A stretch of DNA of 9,479 nucleotides from Xanthomonas translucens pv. translucens DSM 18974 (GTDB lineage Bacteria; Pseudomonadota; Gammaproteobacteria; Xanthomonadales; Xanthomonadaceae): positions 1 to 9,479 of the forward strand of contig NZ_CAPJ01000141.1 of assembly GCF_000331775.1 (NCBI RefSeq). The letters run 5' to 3'. A model generated the notes under the pieces. The model saw only the letters and a program-made list of their open reading frames with translations. It made no database searches and was not told the origin of the DNA. Shown in pieces: positions 1 to 7,511 of this stretch. Made by a program: the position numbers and the translations under genes. Numbering within the stretch: position 1 is the first letter of the stretch; each line of letters opens with the position of its first letter.

Positions 1-87
1 CCTGCCGCCTGCCGCCGAGTAGCGCGCCACCGCGCGGGCGGCATCCGGCGCAGCGCCGGCGCGGCAGATTGCCGGCGGCCGTCCGGC

Positions 88-93
88 TATAAT
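88..93 (+). promoter_or_regulatory. candidate -10 box of the ettA promoter
   Basis: A perfect TATAAT lies about 65 bases before the ettA start in an otherwise very GC-rich stretch. The best -35 candidate at 17-base spacing is CAGATT (65-70), which is a poor match. A transcript starting near 100 would have a leader of about 58 bases. The box is seen directly; its use as a promoter is inferred. Confidence 0.5.
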
Positions 94-157
94 CCGTCAT
101 CCCTTTCAACGCCTTCCGGCCGCCGGCCGGCGGGCGCCCTGCGCCTTTGGAGCCCCC

Positions 158-1819
<1,662 letters not shown>

Positions 1820-1847
1820 GCGAGCGCGACGCAAGCGCGCGTATTGC

Positions 1848-1872
1848 CACGGCCCGCGCACAGCGGGCCGTG
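1848..1872 (+). terminator. Rho-independent terminator-like stem-loop after ettA
   Basis: A perfect 10-base-pair stem (CACGGCCCGC with GCGGGCCGTG) closes a five-base loop, GCACA. It begins 28 bases after the ettA stop. Only a short TTT follows (1877-1879), so the U-tract is weak, as is common in GC-rich genomes. It probably ends the ettA transcript. Confidence 0.6.
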
Positions 1873-1908
1873 TGCATTTCGGCGCTGGGGTTCTCTCGGC
1901 CGCCTGGA

Positions 1909-1982
1909 CCTGTAGGAGCGGCTTCAGCCGCGACCGGGCATTACCGGTAACGCCGGGTCGCGGCTGAAGCCGCTCCTACAGG
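1909..1982. repeat. REP-type inverted repeat (two head-to-head REP units)
   Basis: Arms 1909-1935 and 1956-1982 are exact 27-base reverse complements with core GTAGGAGCGGCTTCAGCCGC. The 20-base centre contains the perfect palindrome TTACCGGTAA (1941-1950), flanked by GGC and GCC that also pair. The whole 74-base element is therefore palindromic apart from two mismatched pairs. Units with this core are scattered between genes in Xanthomonadaceae and some pseudomonads, and are thought to be moved by RAYT (TnpA-REP) transposases. No transposase is encoded in the window. Its place between the convergent ends of ettA and def is typical of REP pairs and may help end or stabilise both transcripts. 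Confidence 0.85.
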
Positions 1983-2003
1983 GGGAAGCGTCCGACCAAA
2001 GCG

Positions 2004-2519
2004 CTACAGCTCGTAGGACAGCACGTCCTCGAAGCCGAACTTGCCGAAGTCGCGGATCCGCGACGGGTACAGCCGGCCGATCAGGTGGTCGTGCTCGTGC
2101 TGCACCACCCGCGCATGGAAGCCTTCGGCCTCGCACACCACCGCGGTGCCGTCCGGGTCCAGGCCGCGGTAGCGGATCTGCCGGTAGCGCGGAATCACCG
2201 CGCGCAGCCCGGGAATGGACAGGCAGCCTTCCCAGCCGTCCTCCAGTTCGTCGGACAGCGGCTCGATCTGCACGTTGGCCAGCGCGGTGCGCGGCACCGG
2301 CGGCGCATCGGGATAGCGCGCATTGCTGTCGAAGCCGAACACCATCAACTGCAGGTCCACCGCGATCTGCGGCGCGGCCAGGCCGACGCCGCGCGCGGCG
2401 TCCATGGTCTCGAACATGTCGGCGACCAAGGCGTGCAACTCCACGCTGCCGAAGTTGCCGACCGGCTGCGCGAGGCGCAGCAGGCGCTGGTCGCCCATGC
2501 GGATGATGTCGCGGATCAT
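2004..2519 (-). CDS. def: Peptide deformylase
   Basis: This 171-residue cytoplasmic metalloenzyme removes the N-formyl group from nascent proteins. All three family motifs are present: GVGLAAPQ at 44-51, EGCLS at 97-101 with the metal-ligand cysteine C99, and HEHDH at 141-145, which supplies the two histidine ligands (H141, H145) and the catalytic glutamate E142. The length is normal for the family. AGGAG (2526-2530 on this strand), six bases before the ATG, fixes the start at 2519. It stands alone, with no adjacent methionyl-tRNA formyltransferase gene (fmt), the usual partner of the housekeeping def. It may therefore be a second deformylase copy, which is an inference since the rest of the genome is not visible. 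It converges on ettA across the REP element and diverges from the DUF4434 gene. Confidence 0.95.
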   Translation of the reverse strand: MIRDIIRMGDQRLLRLAQPVGNFGSVELHALVADMFETMDAARGVGLAAPQIAVDLQLMVFGFDSNARYPDAPPVPRTALANVQIEPLSDELEDGWEGCLSIPGLRAVIPRYRQIRYRGLDPDGTAVVCEAEGFHARVVQHEHDHLIGRLYPSRIRDFGKFGFEDVLSYEL

Positions 2520-2548
2520 GCCCTGCTCCTGTCGCCGATGCCGCGCCG

Positions 2549-2577
2549 ATTATCCGCCGATTGGCGCGCGCTTGCAG
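2549..2577 (-). promoter_or_regulatory. candidate def promoter
   Basis: Read on the minus strand, GATAAT (2554-2549) is a good -10 box. At 17-base spacing the -35 candidate CTGCAA (2577-2572) matches the consensus at only three of six positions. It lies about 30 bases before the def start, giving a short leader that includes the AGGAG ribosome site. Motif-based inference only. Confidence 0.35.
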
Positions 2578-2623
2578 GCGGGTCGCGTCAGCGTCACCGA
2601 CGGTGGTACCGGCTGCGGATGCG

Positions 2624-2650
2624 GTGGGGGCTGAAGCTCCTCCTACAGGG
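2624..2650. repeat. degenerate single REP unit
   Basis: This 27-base stretch matches the right arm of the 1909-1982 element (1957-1983) at 23 of 27 positions, sharing GGCTGAAGC and CTCCTACAGGG. The partner arm is missing, so it is a solitary, decayed REP half about 640 bases from the intact one. Confidence 0.6.
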
Positions 2651-2702
2651 CGCCCCGCCGGCCATGCGCAAGTCCTTTGCAGCAGCGGTTGCCGATGGTG
2701 TC

Positions 2703-2720
2703 GGCCGCCACGTGGCGGCC
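2703..2720 (+). terminator. terminator-like palindrome with no obvious gene upstream
   Basis: GGCCGCCACGTGGCGGCC is a perfect 18-base palindrome that can form a 7-base-pair GC stem with an ACGT loop, followed at once by TTT (2721-2723). The T-run gives it plus-strand polarity, but no plus-strand gene precedes it. It could end a short untranslated transcript, be a regulator site, or be chance in GC-rich DNA. Confidence 0.35.
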
Positions 2721-2905
2721 TTTCCTGGCCAGCGTGCCTGGCGCCTCATCGAGCGGGACTCAAGGCCGGCGCCGCGCGCCCCTGCAAAATTCATCTGCGG
2801 CGACGCTTTTGCGGCGACAGACGCGCCGCATCGCGGAGACGGCGCGACGCGCTTTTTCGCGGCGATGCTGTAGAACAACGAGCTGGACTCCGCCGCGCGG
2901 ACGCA

Positions 2906-3928
2906 ATGCACAACGATCGCCCTGGATCCGCTTCCTTCTCGCCCAGCCGGCGCGACCTGCTGCGCCTGGCCGTGCTGGTCCCCGCTGCGTGCGCAGTAGG
3001 CATGTTGCCGGGCTGTGCGAAGCCGCCGCGGTTCGACGGCAGCTTCATCCAGCCGTGGCGCAGCCACCTGGACCTGAGTGCGCAGGACTGGCAACAGCAC
3101 ATGGCGCTCGCCCAGCGCCTGGGCTGCCGGCAGATCGTGGTGCAGTGGGCCGGGCTGTACGGCGGCGGCGGCGATGCGGACTGGACCCTGCCGGACAGCA
3201 CGCTGCAGCTGATTTTCTCCACCGCCGCTGCCGCCGGCCTGCAGGTGCGGGTCGGCCTGCCGTATCACAGCGGTTGGTGGAAGGCGCTGCAGGCGCCGGA
3301 CCCGGCCACGCTGGATGCGTTCCTGGCGCTGACCCTGGACCACGCCCGCGCCTATCTGCAAACCGCACCATGGAGCAGGCAGGCCAACTTCGACGGCTGG
3401 TACCTGCCGTACGAACTGGAACAGTTCCACTGGGCGCAGGACGCGCGGCAGCAGCGCCTGTGCAGCTGGCTGGCCGCGCTGTGCGCTGCGGCCAGCGCCG
3501 GCACCGCCACCGAAAAGGTCACCGCGATCTCAACGTATTTCAGCCGGCTGCAGACCAGCGGTTCGCTGCCGCAACTGTGGAACCGCATCCTCGACCAGGT
3601 GCCGCTGCGGCCGATGGTGCAGGACGGCGTCGGCGTGGCCGGGCTGGACAACCTGGACGGGGTGGATCCGCTGCTGGCAGCGCTGCGCGCGCGCCAGGTC
3701 GCCTTCGACGTGGTGGTCGAACTGTTCGAGGAATTGCCCAGCTCGGCCGCCGACGGCAGCCACTTCCAGGCGCAGACCGCCGACGCCGCACGCATCCAGC
3801 AGCAGCTGGCGTGGGCGCAGCGCAGCGGCGCCGCCGGCATCTTCGCGTTCGCGCTGGATCCGTGGCTGTCGCAGGACTCGCCGCGCGCGCAGGCGCTGCG
3901 CCGGCAGTGGCGCACCGGGCGCCAATAG
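2906..3928 (+). CDS. DUF4434-family, glycosidase-like Tat lipoprotein
   Basis: This 340-residue protein has a twin-arginine signal: SRRDLLR at 14-20, then a hydrophobic stretch and LPGC ending at C37. It is probably Tat-exported and lipid-anchored, although Pro in the lipobox is unusual. The mature part begins with FDGSFIQPW and continues with GCRQIVVQW at 73-81, FDGWYLPYELEQFHW at 162-176 and VVVELFEELP at 269-278. This pattern fits DUF4434, a predicted TIM-barrel family related to glycoside hydrolases. E170 and E172 are possible active-site acids, by inference only. The frame stays open upstream, but 2906 is the first ATG that yields a signal peptide. Its ribosome site is weak. The gene converges on the acylation operon, so an exported enzyme acting on the same glycan is possible but unproven. 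The substrate is unknown. Confidence 0.8.
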   Translation: MHNDRPGSASFSPSRRDLLRLAVLVPAACAVGMLPGCAKPPRFDGSFIQPWRSHLDLSAQDWQQHMALAQRLGCRQIVVQWAGLYGGGGDADWTLPDSTLQLIFSTAAAAGLQVRVGLPYHSGWWKALQAPDPATLDAFLALTLDHARAYLQTAPWSRQANFDGWYLPYELEQFHWAQDARQQRLCSWLAALCAAASAGTATEKVTAISTYFSRLQTSGSLPQLWNRILDQVPLRPMVQDGVGVAGLDNLDGVDPLLAALRARQVAFDVVVELFEELPSSAADGSHFQAQTADAARIQQQLAWAQRSGAAGIFAFALDPWLSQDSPRAQALRRQWRTGRQ

Positions 3929-3937
3929 CCCGCCCGG
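3915..3937. terminator. possible bidirectional stem-loop between convergent genes
   Basis: CCGGGCG (3915-3921) and CGCCCGG (3931-3937) form a perfect 7-base-pair stem with a nine-base loop. The stem overlaps the last codons of the DUF4434 gene and the 16-base gap to the convergent dehydrogenase gene. There is no T-run on either strand, so support is weak. Confidence 0.25.
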
Positions 3938-3944
3938 CGCGCGC

Positions 3945-5078
3945 CTACAGGGCCCGGCCGATGATGTCGCGCAGGATCTCGCTGGTGCCGCCGAAGATGC
4001 GCAGCGCGCGCGCGTCGGCCCAGGCGCGGCCGATGCCGTATTCGCTGCTGTAGCCGTACCCGCCGTGCAACTGCAGCAGCGCGTCCAGTACCTGGCCCTG
4101 GATCTCGGTGGCGTTGAGCTTGGCCATCGCCGCGGTGGTCGCCTGCAGCCGGCCCTGCATGTGCGCGTCCAGGCACTGGTCGAGGAAACTGCGCAGCATC
4201 GCCAGCCGCGACGCCGCGTCGGCGAGCACGAAGCGGGTGTTCTGGTGGTCGATCAGGTGGCGGCCGAACGCCTTGCGCTGGCGCACGTAGATCAGCGTTT
4301 CATCCAGCATGCCTTCGGCCGAGGCAGCGGCGCGCAGCGCGATCGCCAGGCGTTCGGCGGCCAGTTGTTCGCCGAGGTAGTCGAAGCCGCGCTGTTCCTC
4401 GCCGAGCAGGTGCGAGACCGGCACCGCCACGTCCTGGAAAAACAGCTCGCTGGTGTCCTGCGCGTGCTGGCCGATCTTGGCCATCGGCGCGCCGCGGGTG
4501 ACGCCGGGCAGCGCGGTCTCGACGCAGAACAGGCTCAAGCCGCGCGCGCCCAGTTCCGGCGCCACGGTCGCCACCACCACCGCCACGTCGGCGTTGCTGC
4601 CGTTGCTGATCCAGGTCTTCTGGCCGTTGAGCAGGTAGTGCTCGCCCTGGCGCACGGCGCGGGTGCGGATCGCCTTGAGGTCGCTGCCGGCGCCGGGCTC
4701 GGTCATCGCGATCGCGCCGATCGCCTCGCCGCGCGCCATCTTCGGCAACCACGCGTCGCGCACCGTGTCGCTGCCGTACTGCATCAGGTACGGCGCGACC
4801 ATGTCCGAATGGATCGAGAAGCCGATGCCGAGGAAATTGGCCCGCGCCAGTTCCTCGATCACGCAGGCGGCATGCCCGGCGTCGCCGCCCAGGCCGTAGG
4901 GTTCGGGCAGCTGGCAGTTGAGCAGGCCGGCCGCGCCGGCCGCACGCCACAGCGCGCGCGGGGTGATGCCGTCGCGTTCCCACTGCGCGTAGTGCGGGGC
5001 GATCTGGCTGTCGATGAAACGCCGCACCTGGGCGCGGAACAGCGTGTGGTCTTCGCGGAACACGGGGCGCTCGCGCAT
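3945..5078 (-). CDS. Acyl-CoA dehydrogenase family flavoprotein
   Basis: This 377-residue FAD-dependent protein has the full fold of the acyl-CoA dehydrogenase family, whose members introduce an alpha,beta double bond into a thioester-bound acyl group. Visible motifs are AMTEPGAGSD at 124-133, NGQKTWISNG at 151-160, RKAFGRHL at 268-275, QLHGGYGY at 336-343 and GGTSEI at 363-368. The MCAD-type catalytic glutamate just before GT is replaced by glycine. AERL at 241-244 supplies E242 where long-chain and isovaleryl enzymes carry their base, so it should be catalytically competent. It is the last gene of the operon, with its ATG three bases after the algF-like stop. Known carrier-protein systems such as PltE/PltF/PltL use a member of this family to oxidise prolyl-carrier to pyrrolyl-carrier. 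Either that role or ordinary CoA-ester oxidation is possible here. The substrate cannot be read from the sequence. Confidence 0.9.
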   Translation of the reverse strand: MRERPVFREDHTLFRAQVRRFIDSQIAPHYAQWERDGITPRALWRAAGAAGLLNCQLPEPYGLGGDAGHAACVIEELARANFLGIGFSIHSDMVAPYLMQYGSDTVRDAWLPKMARGEAIGAIAMTEPGAGSDLKAIRTRAVRQGEHYLLNGQKTWISNGSNADVAVVVATVAPELGARGLSLFCVETALPGVTRGAPMAKIGQHAQDTSELFFQDVAVPVSHLLGEEQRGFDYLGEQLAAERLAIALRAAASAEGMLDETLIYVRQRKAFGRHLIDHQNTRFVLADAASRLAMLRSFLDQCLDAHMQGRLQATTAAMAKLNATEIQGQVLDALLQLHGGYGYSSEYGIGRAWADARALRIFGGTSEILRDIIGRAL

Positions 5079-5081
5079 GGC

Positions 5082-5768
5082 TCAGCGGCCGACCGGATCG
5101 GTGCCGCTGAGCTGGCCCTGCAGCACCGGCGCGTTGCCGCTGCCGCTGCCGCTCAGGAACAGGCTGTAGTGGTCGCCGGGCTGCAGCGACGGCAGCGCCA
5201 GCGGCGCGCTGTCCTTGCTGCCGCATGCGGCCACCAGGCGCGCCTTGACCGGGTTGATCGCCCGCGCGCTGCTGGCGCCCGCGGCGACGGCCGGGAACAC
5301 CACCGCGCCGCTGTCGGCGATCGCCAGCCGTGCCTGGCCGCAGCCGCTGGCCAGGTTGTAGAAGCGGATCTCGGCCTTGAGCGCATCGCTGCTGCCGCCG
5401 CCATCGGCCAGCACCGCCAGCGGCCGCGACGGCGCGGCCGCATCCAGCACCAGCGTGGTGAAACTGCCGGCGGCGACCTGCGCCTGCACGCGGGCCGTGC
5501 CGGCCACGCGCAGCGCGAACGGCTTGCCGCCTTCGACGATGGCGTAGCGGGTGGCGCGGCTGGCCGGGCCGATGCGCTGTGCGGCGCCGTTGCCGATGCC
5601 GACCTCGAGCGCGGCGTTGCCCGGGTTGAGCACGCGCACGAACGCCGAGCCGGCCGGCGGGCGCGCGGCGTACAGCTGCGCGAGGCGGCCTTCCGCGGCG
5701 CCCTGTTGGGCGCTGGCGGCCAGTGGCGCGAGCGCGGCGGCGGCAAGCATTGCGAGCATCCATTTCAT
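5082..5768 (-). CDS. AlgF-like periplasmic O-acyltransferase accessory protein
   Basis: This 228-residue protein has a Sec signal peptide (residues 1-20, cleavage likely after ASA). The mature part resembles alginate O-acetylation protein AlgF (WssG in Wss cellulose clusters). LYAARPPAGSAFVRVLNP at 32-49 matches the LY...P.GS.FVRV.N start of AlgF. A second repeat-like half begins near IRFYNL at 134-139, followed by AINPVKARL at 170-178 and SGSGSG at 206-211, as at the AlgF C-terminus. C143 and C182 could form a disulfide. In alginate producers AlgF is periplasmic and needed for polymer acetylation, working with AlgI and AlgJ; its exact chemistry is less clear. The ATG overlaps the ligase stop in an ATGA arrangement, and AGGA lies nine bases upstream, indicating coupling. 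The assignment rests on remembered motif similarity, and automated annotation may call it hypothetical. Confidence 0.78.
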   Translation of the reverse strand: MKWMLAMLAAAALAPLAASAQQGAAEGRLAQLYAARPPAGSAFVRVLNPGNAALEVGIGNGAAQRIGPASRATRYAIVEGGKPFALRVAGTARVQAQVAAGSFTTLVLDAAAPSRPLAVLADGGGSSDALKAEIRFYNLASGCGQARLAIADSGAVVFPAVAAGASSARAINPVKARLVAACGSKDSAPLALPSLQPGDHYSLFLSGSGSGNAPVLQGQLSGTDPVGR

Positions 5769-7240
5769 CGTGGCGTTTCCTGGCTGCGGAGCGTGCGCGC
5801 CATGGCATAGCGCTGCTCCAGTTGTTTGCGATCGACCTTGTCGCTGTTGCCGGTCGGCAACGCGTCCACGGCGATCAGTTCGGAGGGAATCATGTAGGCC
5901 GGCACGCGGCGGCCGAGTTGCTGCTTCCAGTCCTGCAGCGCGTCCGGCAGCGGCTGTACCGCACCGGCGCCCGCTGCCGCCAGTTCGACGAAGCCGATCA
6001 TCCGCACCAGGCTGCCATCGGGCCGGCGCAGCACCACCGCGGCACCGGCGACCACGCCGTCCAGGGTGGACAGCGCCGCATCCACTTCGGCCAGTTCGAT
6101 GCGGTAGCCGTTGAGCTTGATCTGGTCGTCCCTGCGGCCGCGGAAGTAGAGCCGGCCCTGCGCATCGACATCGCCCAGGTCGCCGCTGCGGTAGGCGCGC
6201 TTGCTGTTGTGCTCGAACAGCACGCCCTGGTCGAGGTCGGGGCGGTCCAGATAGCCGCGCATCACGTGGTCGCCGGCCATGCAGATCTCGCCGGCGTCGA
6301 GGAACACCTCGGCATACGGCTTGGCCACGCCGATCGGGAACGGGTTGGGCGCGGCCGCGCGCAGTGCCGGATCGATCTCCACCCAGGTGGTGGAACAGGT
6401 CGCTTCGGTCGGGCCGTAGGAGTTGACGATGCGCGCCTGCGGAAAGCGCGCCCACAGCTCTTCGGCCACGCGCGGGGTCAGCGACTCGGCGCCGAATACG
6501 AACACCTGCAACGCGGGCAGATGTTCGGCAGCGAAGCGCGGGTTGAGCAGTTGCTGGCGCACGAACGAGGGCGTGGACGCCCACACCGCCACCTCGGACT
6601 GGCGCAGATGCTCGACGAACCGTTCGCTGTCGGCGATCACCTCGCGCGGGCACAGCACGCAGCACCCGCCCAGGCCGAGCGCGCCGCACAGGTCGAACAA
6701 CGAGAAATCGAAGTTGAACAGCATCTGGTTGAGGAATGCCGGCGCCGGCCCCAGCGCCAGGCAGTCGCGGATCCAGCCGGCGAACAAGGTCACGCTGTCG
6801 CGGCCGATCTGCACCCCCTTGGGATCGCCGGTGCTGCCGGAGGTGAACATGATGTAGGCCAGGTCCGGCACCGCCAGCGCGCGTGCAGCATCGGCACCGG
6901 CGCCGAACGCATCAATAGCCGCGTCGTAGACCGCGACCGCATGCACCAACGTGGCGATGCGTTGCAGCCGCGCCGGTGGATTGATCGTATCCACCGGCAC
7001 ATAGGTCACGCCCAGTTGCAGGCAGCCGAGGATGGCCACCACGAAGGCGGCCTGCTTGTGGCCCCAGATCACCAGCGCATGGCCCGGCTGCACGCCAGCG
7101 CGCTGCGCGCGGGCGACCCAGTCCTGCGTGGCCTGGTACAACCCGGCCCAGTCCAGCACGCCGTCGGCATCGTGCAGCGCGGGCGCCTGCGCGGCGTGTT
7201 CGCGCTCGACGAAACGGCAGCGGTCGAAATCAAAGCGCAT
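5765..7240 (-). CDS. DltA-like AMP-forming carrier-protein ligase (amino acid adenylation enzyme)
   Basis: This 491-residue ANL-superfamily enzyme should activate a carboxylate with ATP and load it on the adjacent carrier protein. Core motifs are FTSGSTGDPKG at 132-142, SYGPTEAT at 274-281, YRSGD at 350-354, GRRDDQIKLNGYRIEL at 368-383 and the C-terminal lysine K468 in NSDKVDRK. It is a stand-alone adenylation domain. It resembles Bacillus DltA in VWASTPSFV (219-227), PIGVAKP (302-308) and FLNQ (169-172), so D-alanine--carrier ligase is the likely automatic label. However, the DltA FCGE motif, whose cysteine helps select D-alanine, reads FGAE here (249-252). The substrate may therefore differ. 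AAGGAG (7249-7254 on this strand) lies eight bases before the ATG. The gene follows the carrier-protein gene by 27 bases and overlaps the algF-like gene by four. Confidence 0.9.
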   Translation of the reverse strand: MRFDFDRCRFVEREHAAQAPALHDADGVLDWAGLYQATQDWVARAQRAGVQPGHALVIWGHKQAAFVVAILGCLQLGVTYVPVDTINPPARLQRIATLVHAVAVYDAAIDAFGAGADAARALAVPDLAYIMFTSGSTGDPKGVQIGRDSVTLFAGWIRDCLALGPAPAFLNQMLFNFDFSLFDLCGALGLGGCCVLCPREVIADSERFVEHLRQSEVAVWASTPSFVRQQLLNPRFAAEHLPALQVFVFGAESLTPRVAEELWARFPQARIVNSYGPTEATCSTTWVEIDPALRAAAPNPFPIGVAKPYAEVFLDAGEICMAGDHVMRGYLDRPDLDQGVLFEHNSKRAYRSGDLGDVDAQGRLYFRGRRDDQIKLNGYRIELAEVDAALSTLDGVVAGAAVVLRRPDGSLVRMIGFVELAAAGAGAVQPLPDALQDWKQQLGRRVPAYMIPSELIAVDALPTGNSDKVDRKQLEQRYAMARTLRSQETPR

Positions 7241-7267
7241 GCGTGAAACTCCTTGCGCGGTCCGCGC

Positions 7268-7498
7268 TCAACGCCGGTGCGTGGCCACGTACTCGGCCAG
7301 CACCTGCACCGATTCGACCAGCGTGTCGATCTCGTCGATCGGCAGGGTCACGCCGAGACGGTCCTTGACCTCGACCATCAGCTGCACCTTGGACATCGAA
7401 TCGAACAGCGATTCCATGTACTCGTCCGGCTGCACGCGGGTGCCGATCACGCTCTCGACGATGTCGCTGAGCTGGGCCTGGAGGGTCTGCATATCCAT
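7268..7498 (-). CDS. Acyl/peptidyl carrier protein (DltC-like)
   Basis: This small acidic four-helix carrier has 76 residues. The attachment site for 4'-phosphopantetheine is S34 within LFDSMSKVQLM, followed by the usual VEVKDRLGV and LPIDEIDTL segments. Size and motif fit DltC and stand-alone peptidyl carrier proteins. By position it should receive the acyl or aminoacyl group from the downstream ligase and present it to the MBOAT protein at the membrane. In-frame starts exist at GTG 7507, ATG 7498 and ATG 7492. I chose 7498 because AAGGTG (7510-7505) lies six bases before it and overlaps the GTG. No phosphopantetheinyl transferase is in the window, so one must come from elsewhere. The ATG is 13 bases after the MBOAT stop. 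Confidence 0.92.
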   Translation of the reverse strand: MDMQTLQAQLSDIVESVIGTRVQPDEYMESLFDSMSKVQLMVEVKDRLGVTLPIDEIDTLVESVQVLAEYVATHRR

Positions 7499-7504
7499 GG
7501 GGTT

Positions 7505-7510
7505 CACCTT
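7505..7510 (-). promoter_or_regulatory. ribosome binding site deciding the carrier-protein start
   Basis: AAGGTG on the minus strand is the only purine-rich site near the start. It sits six bases before ATG 7498 but overlaps GTG 7507, so it favours the ATG by removing three residues from the longest frame. Confidence 0.6.
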
Positions 7511-7511
7511 G

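Larger units (their letters stand above)
2520..2905. other. divergent intergenic region without a supported gene
   Basis: This 386-base gap separates the divergent def and DUF4434 genes. It holds the candidate def promoter, a degenerate half-REP (2624-2650), a terminator-like palindrome (2703-2720), the direct repeat GCGGCGAC at 2797-2804 and 2811-2818 with a third partial copy GCGGCGA at 2859-2865, and a 7-base-pair inverted repeat CGCGCCG/CGGCGCG (2822-2828 and 2840-2846). Open frames cross it, but none has a convincing start, ribosome site or recognisable protein. I see no clear sigma-70 promoter for the DUF4434 gene. Confidence 0.6.

Noticed and set aside
1..22. Possible last codons of an upstream plus-strand gene ending at TAG 20-22
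   Set aside because: Six codons are too few to support a gene. A short inverted repeat at 45-59 (CCGGCGC/GCGCCGG) could be its terminator but lacks a T-run.
2664..2873. Possible 69-residue small protein in the def/DUF4434 intergenic region
   Set aside because: No ribosome site, no recognisable domain, and the frame crosses the terminator-like palindrome.
4065..5810. 581-codon open frame on the plus strand opposite the dehydrogenase and algF-like genes
   Set aside because: It is antisense to well-supported genes, has low-complexity composition rich in Arg, Ala, Gly and His, and shows no family motif; such frames are common in very GC-rich DNA.
5082..6689. Long minus-strand frame that would extend the algF-like protein far into the ligase gene
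   Set aside because: The upstream part overlaps the ligase in another frame and is Arg/Ala-rich noise. The signal peptide at 5768 and the ATGA overlap mark the real start.
5765..7498. Calling the ligase and carrier dltA and dltC for D-alanylation of teichoic acid
   Set aside because: The organism appears Gram-negative, the D-alanine-associated cysteine is missing and the partners are AlgF and AlgJ types, so only the family relationship is claimed.
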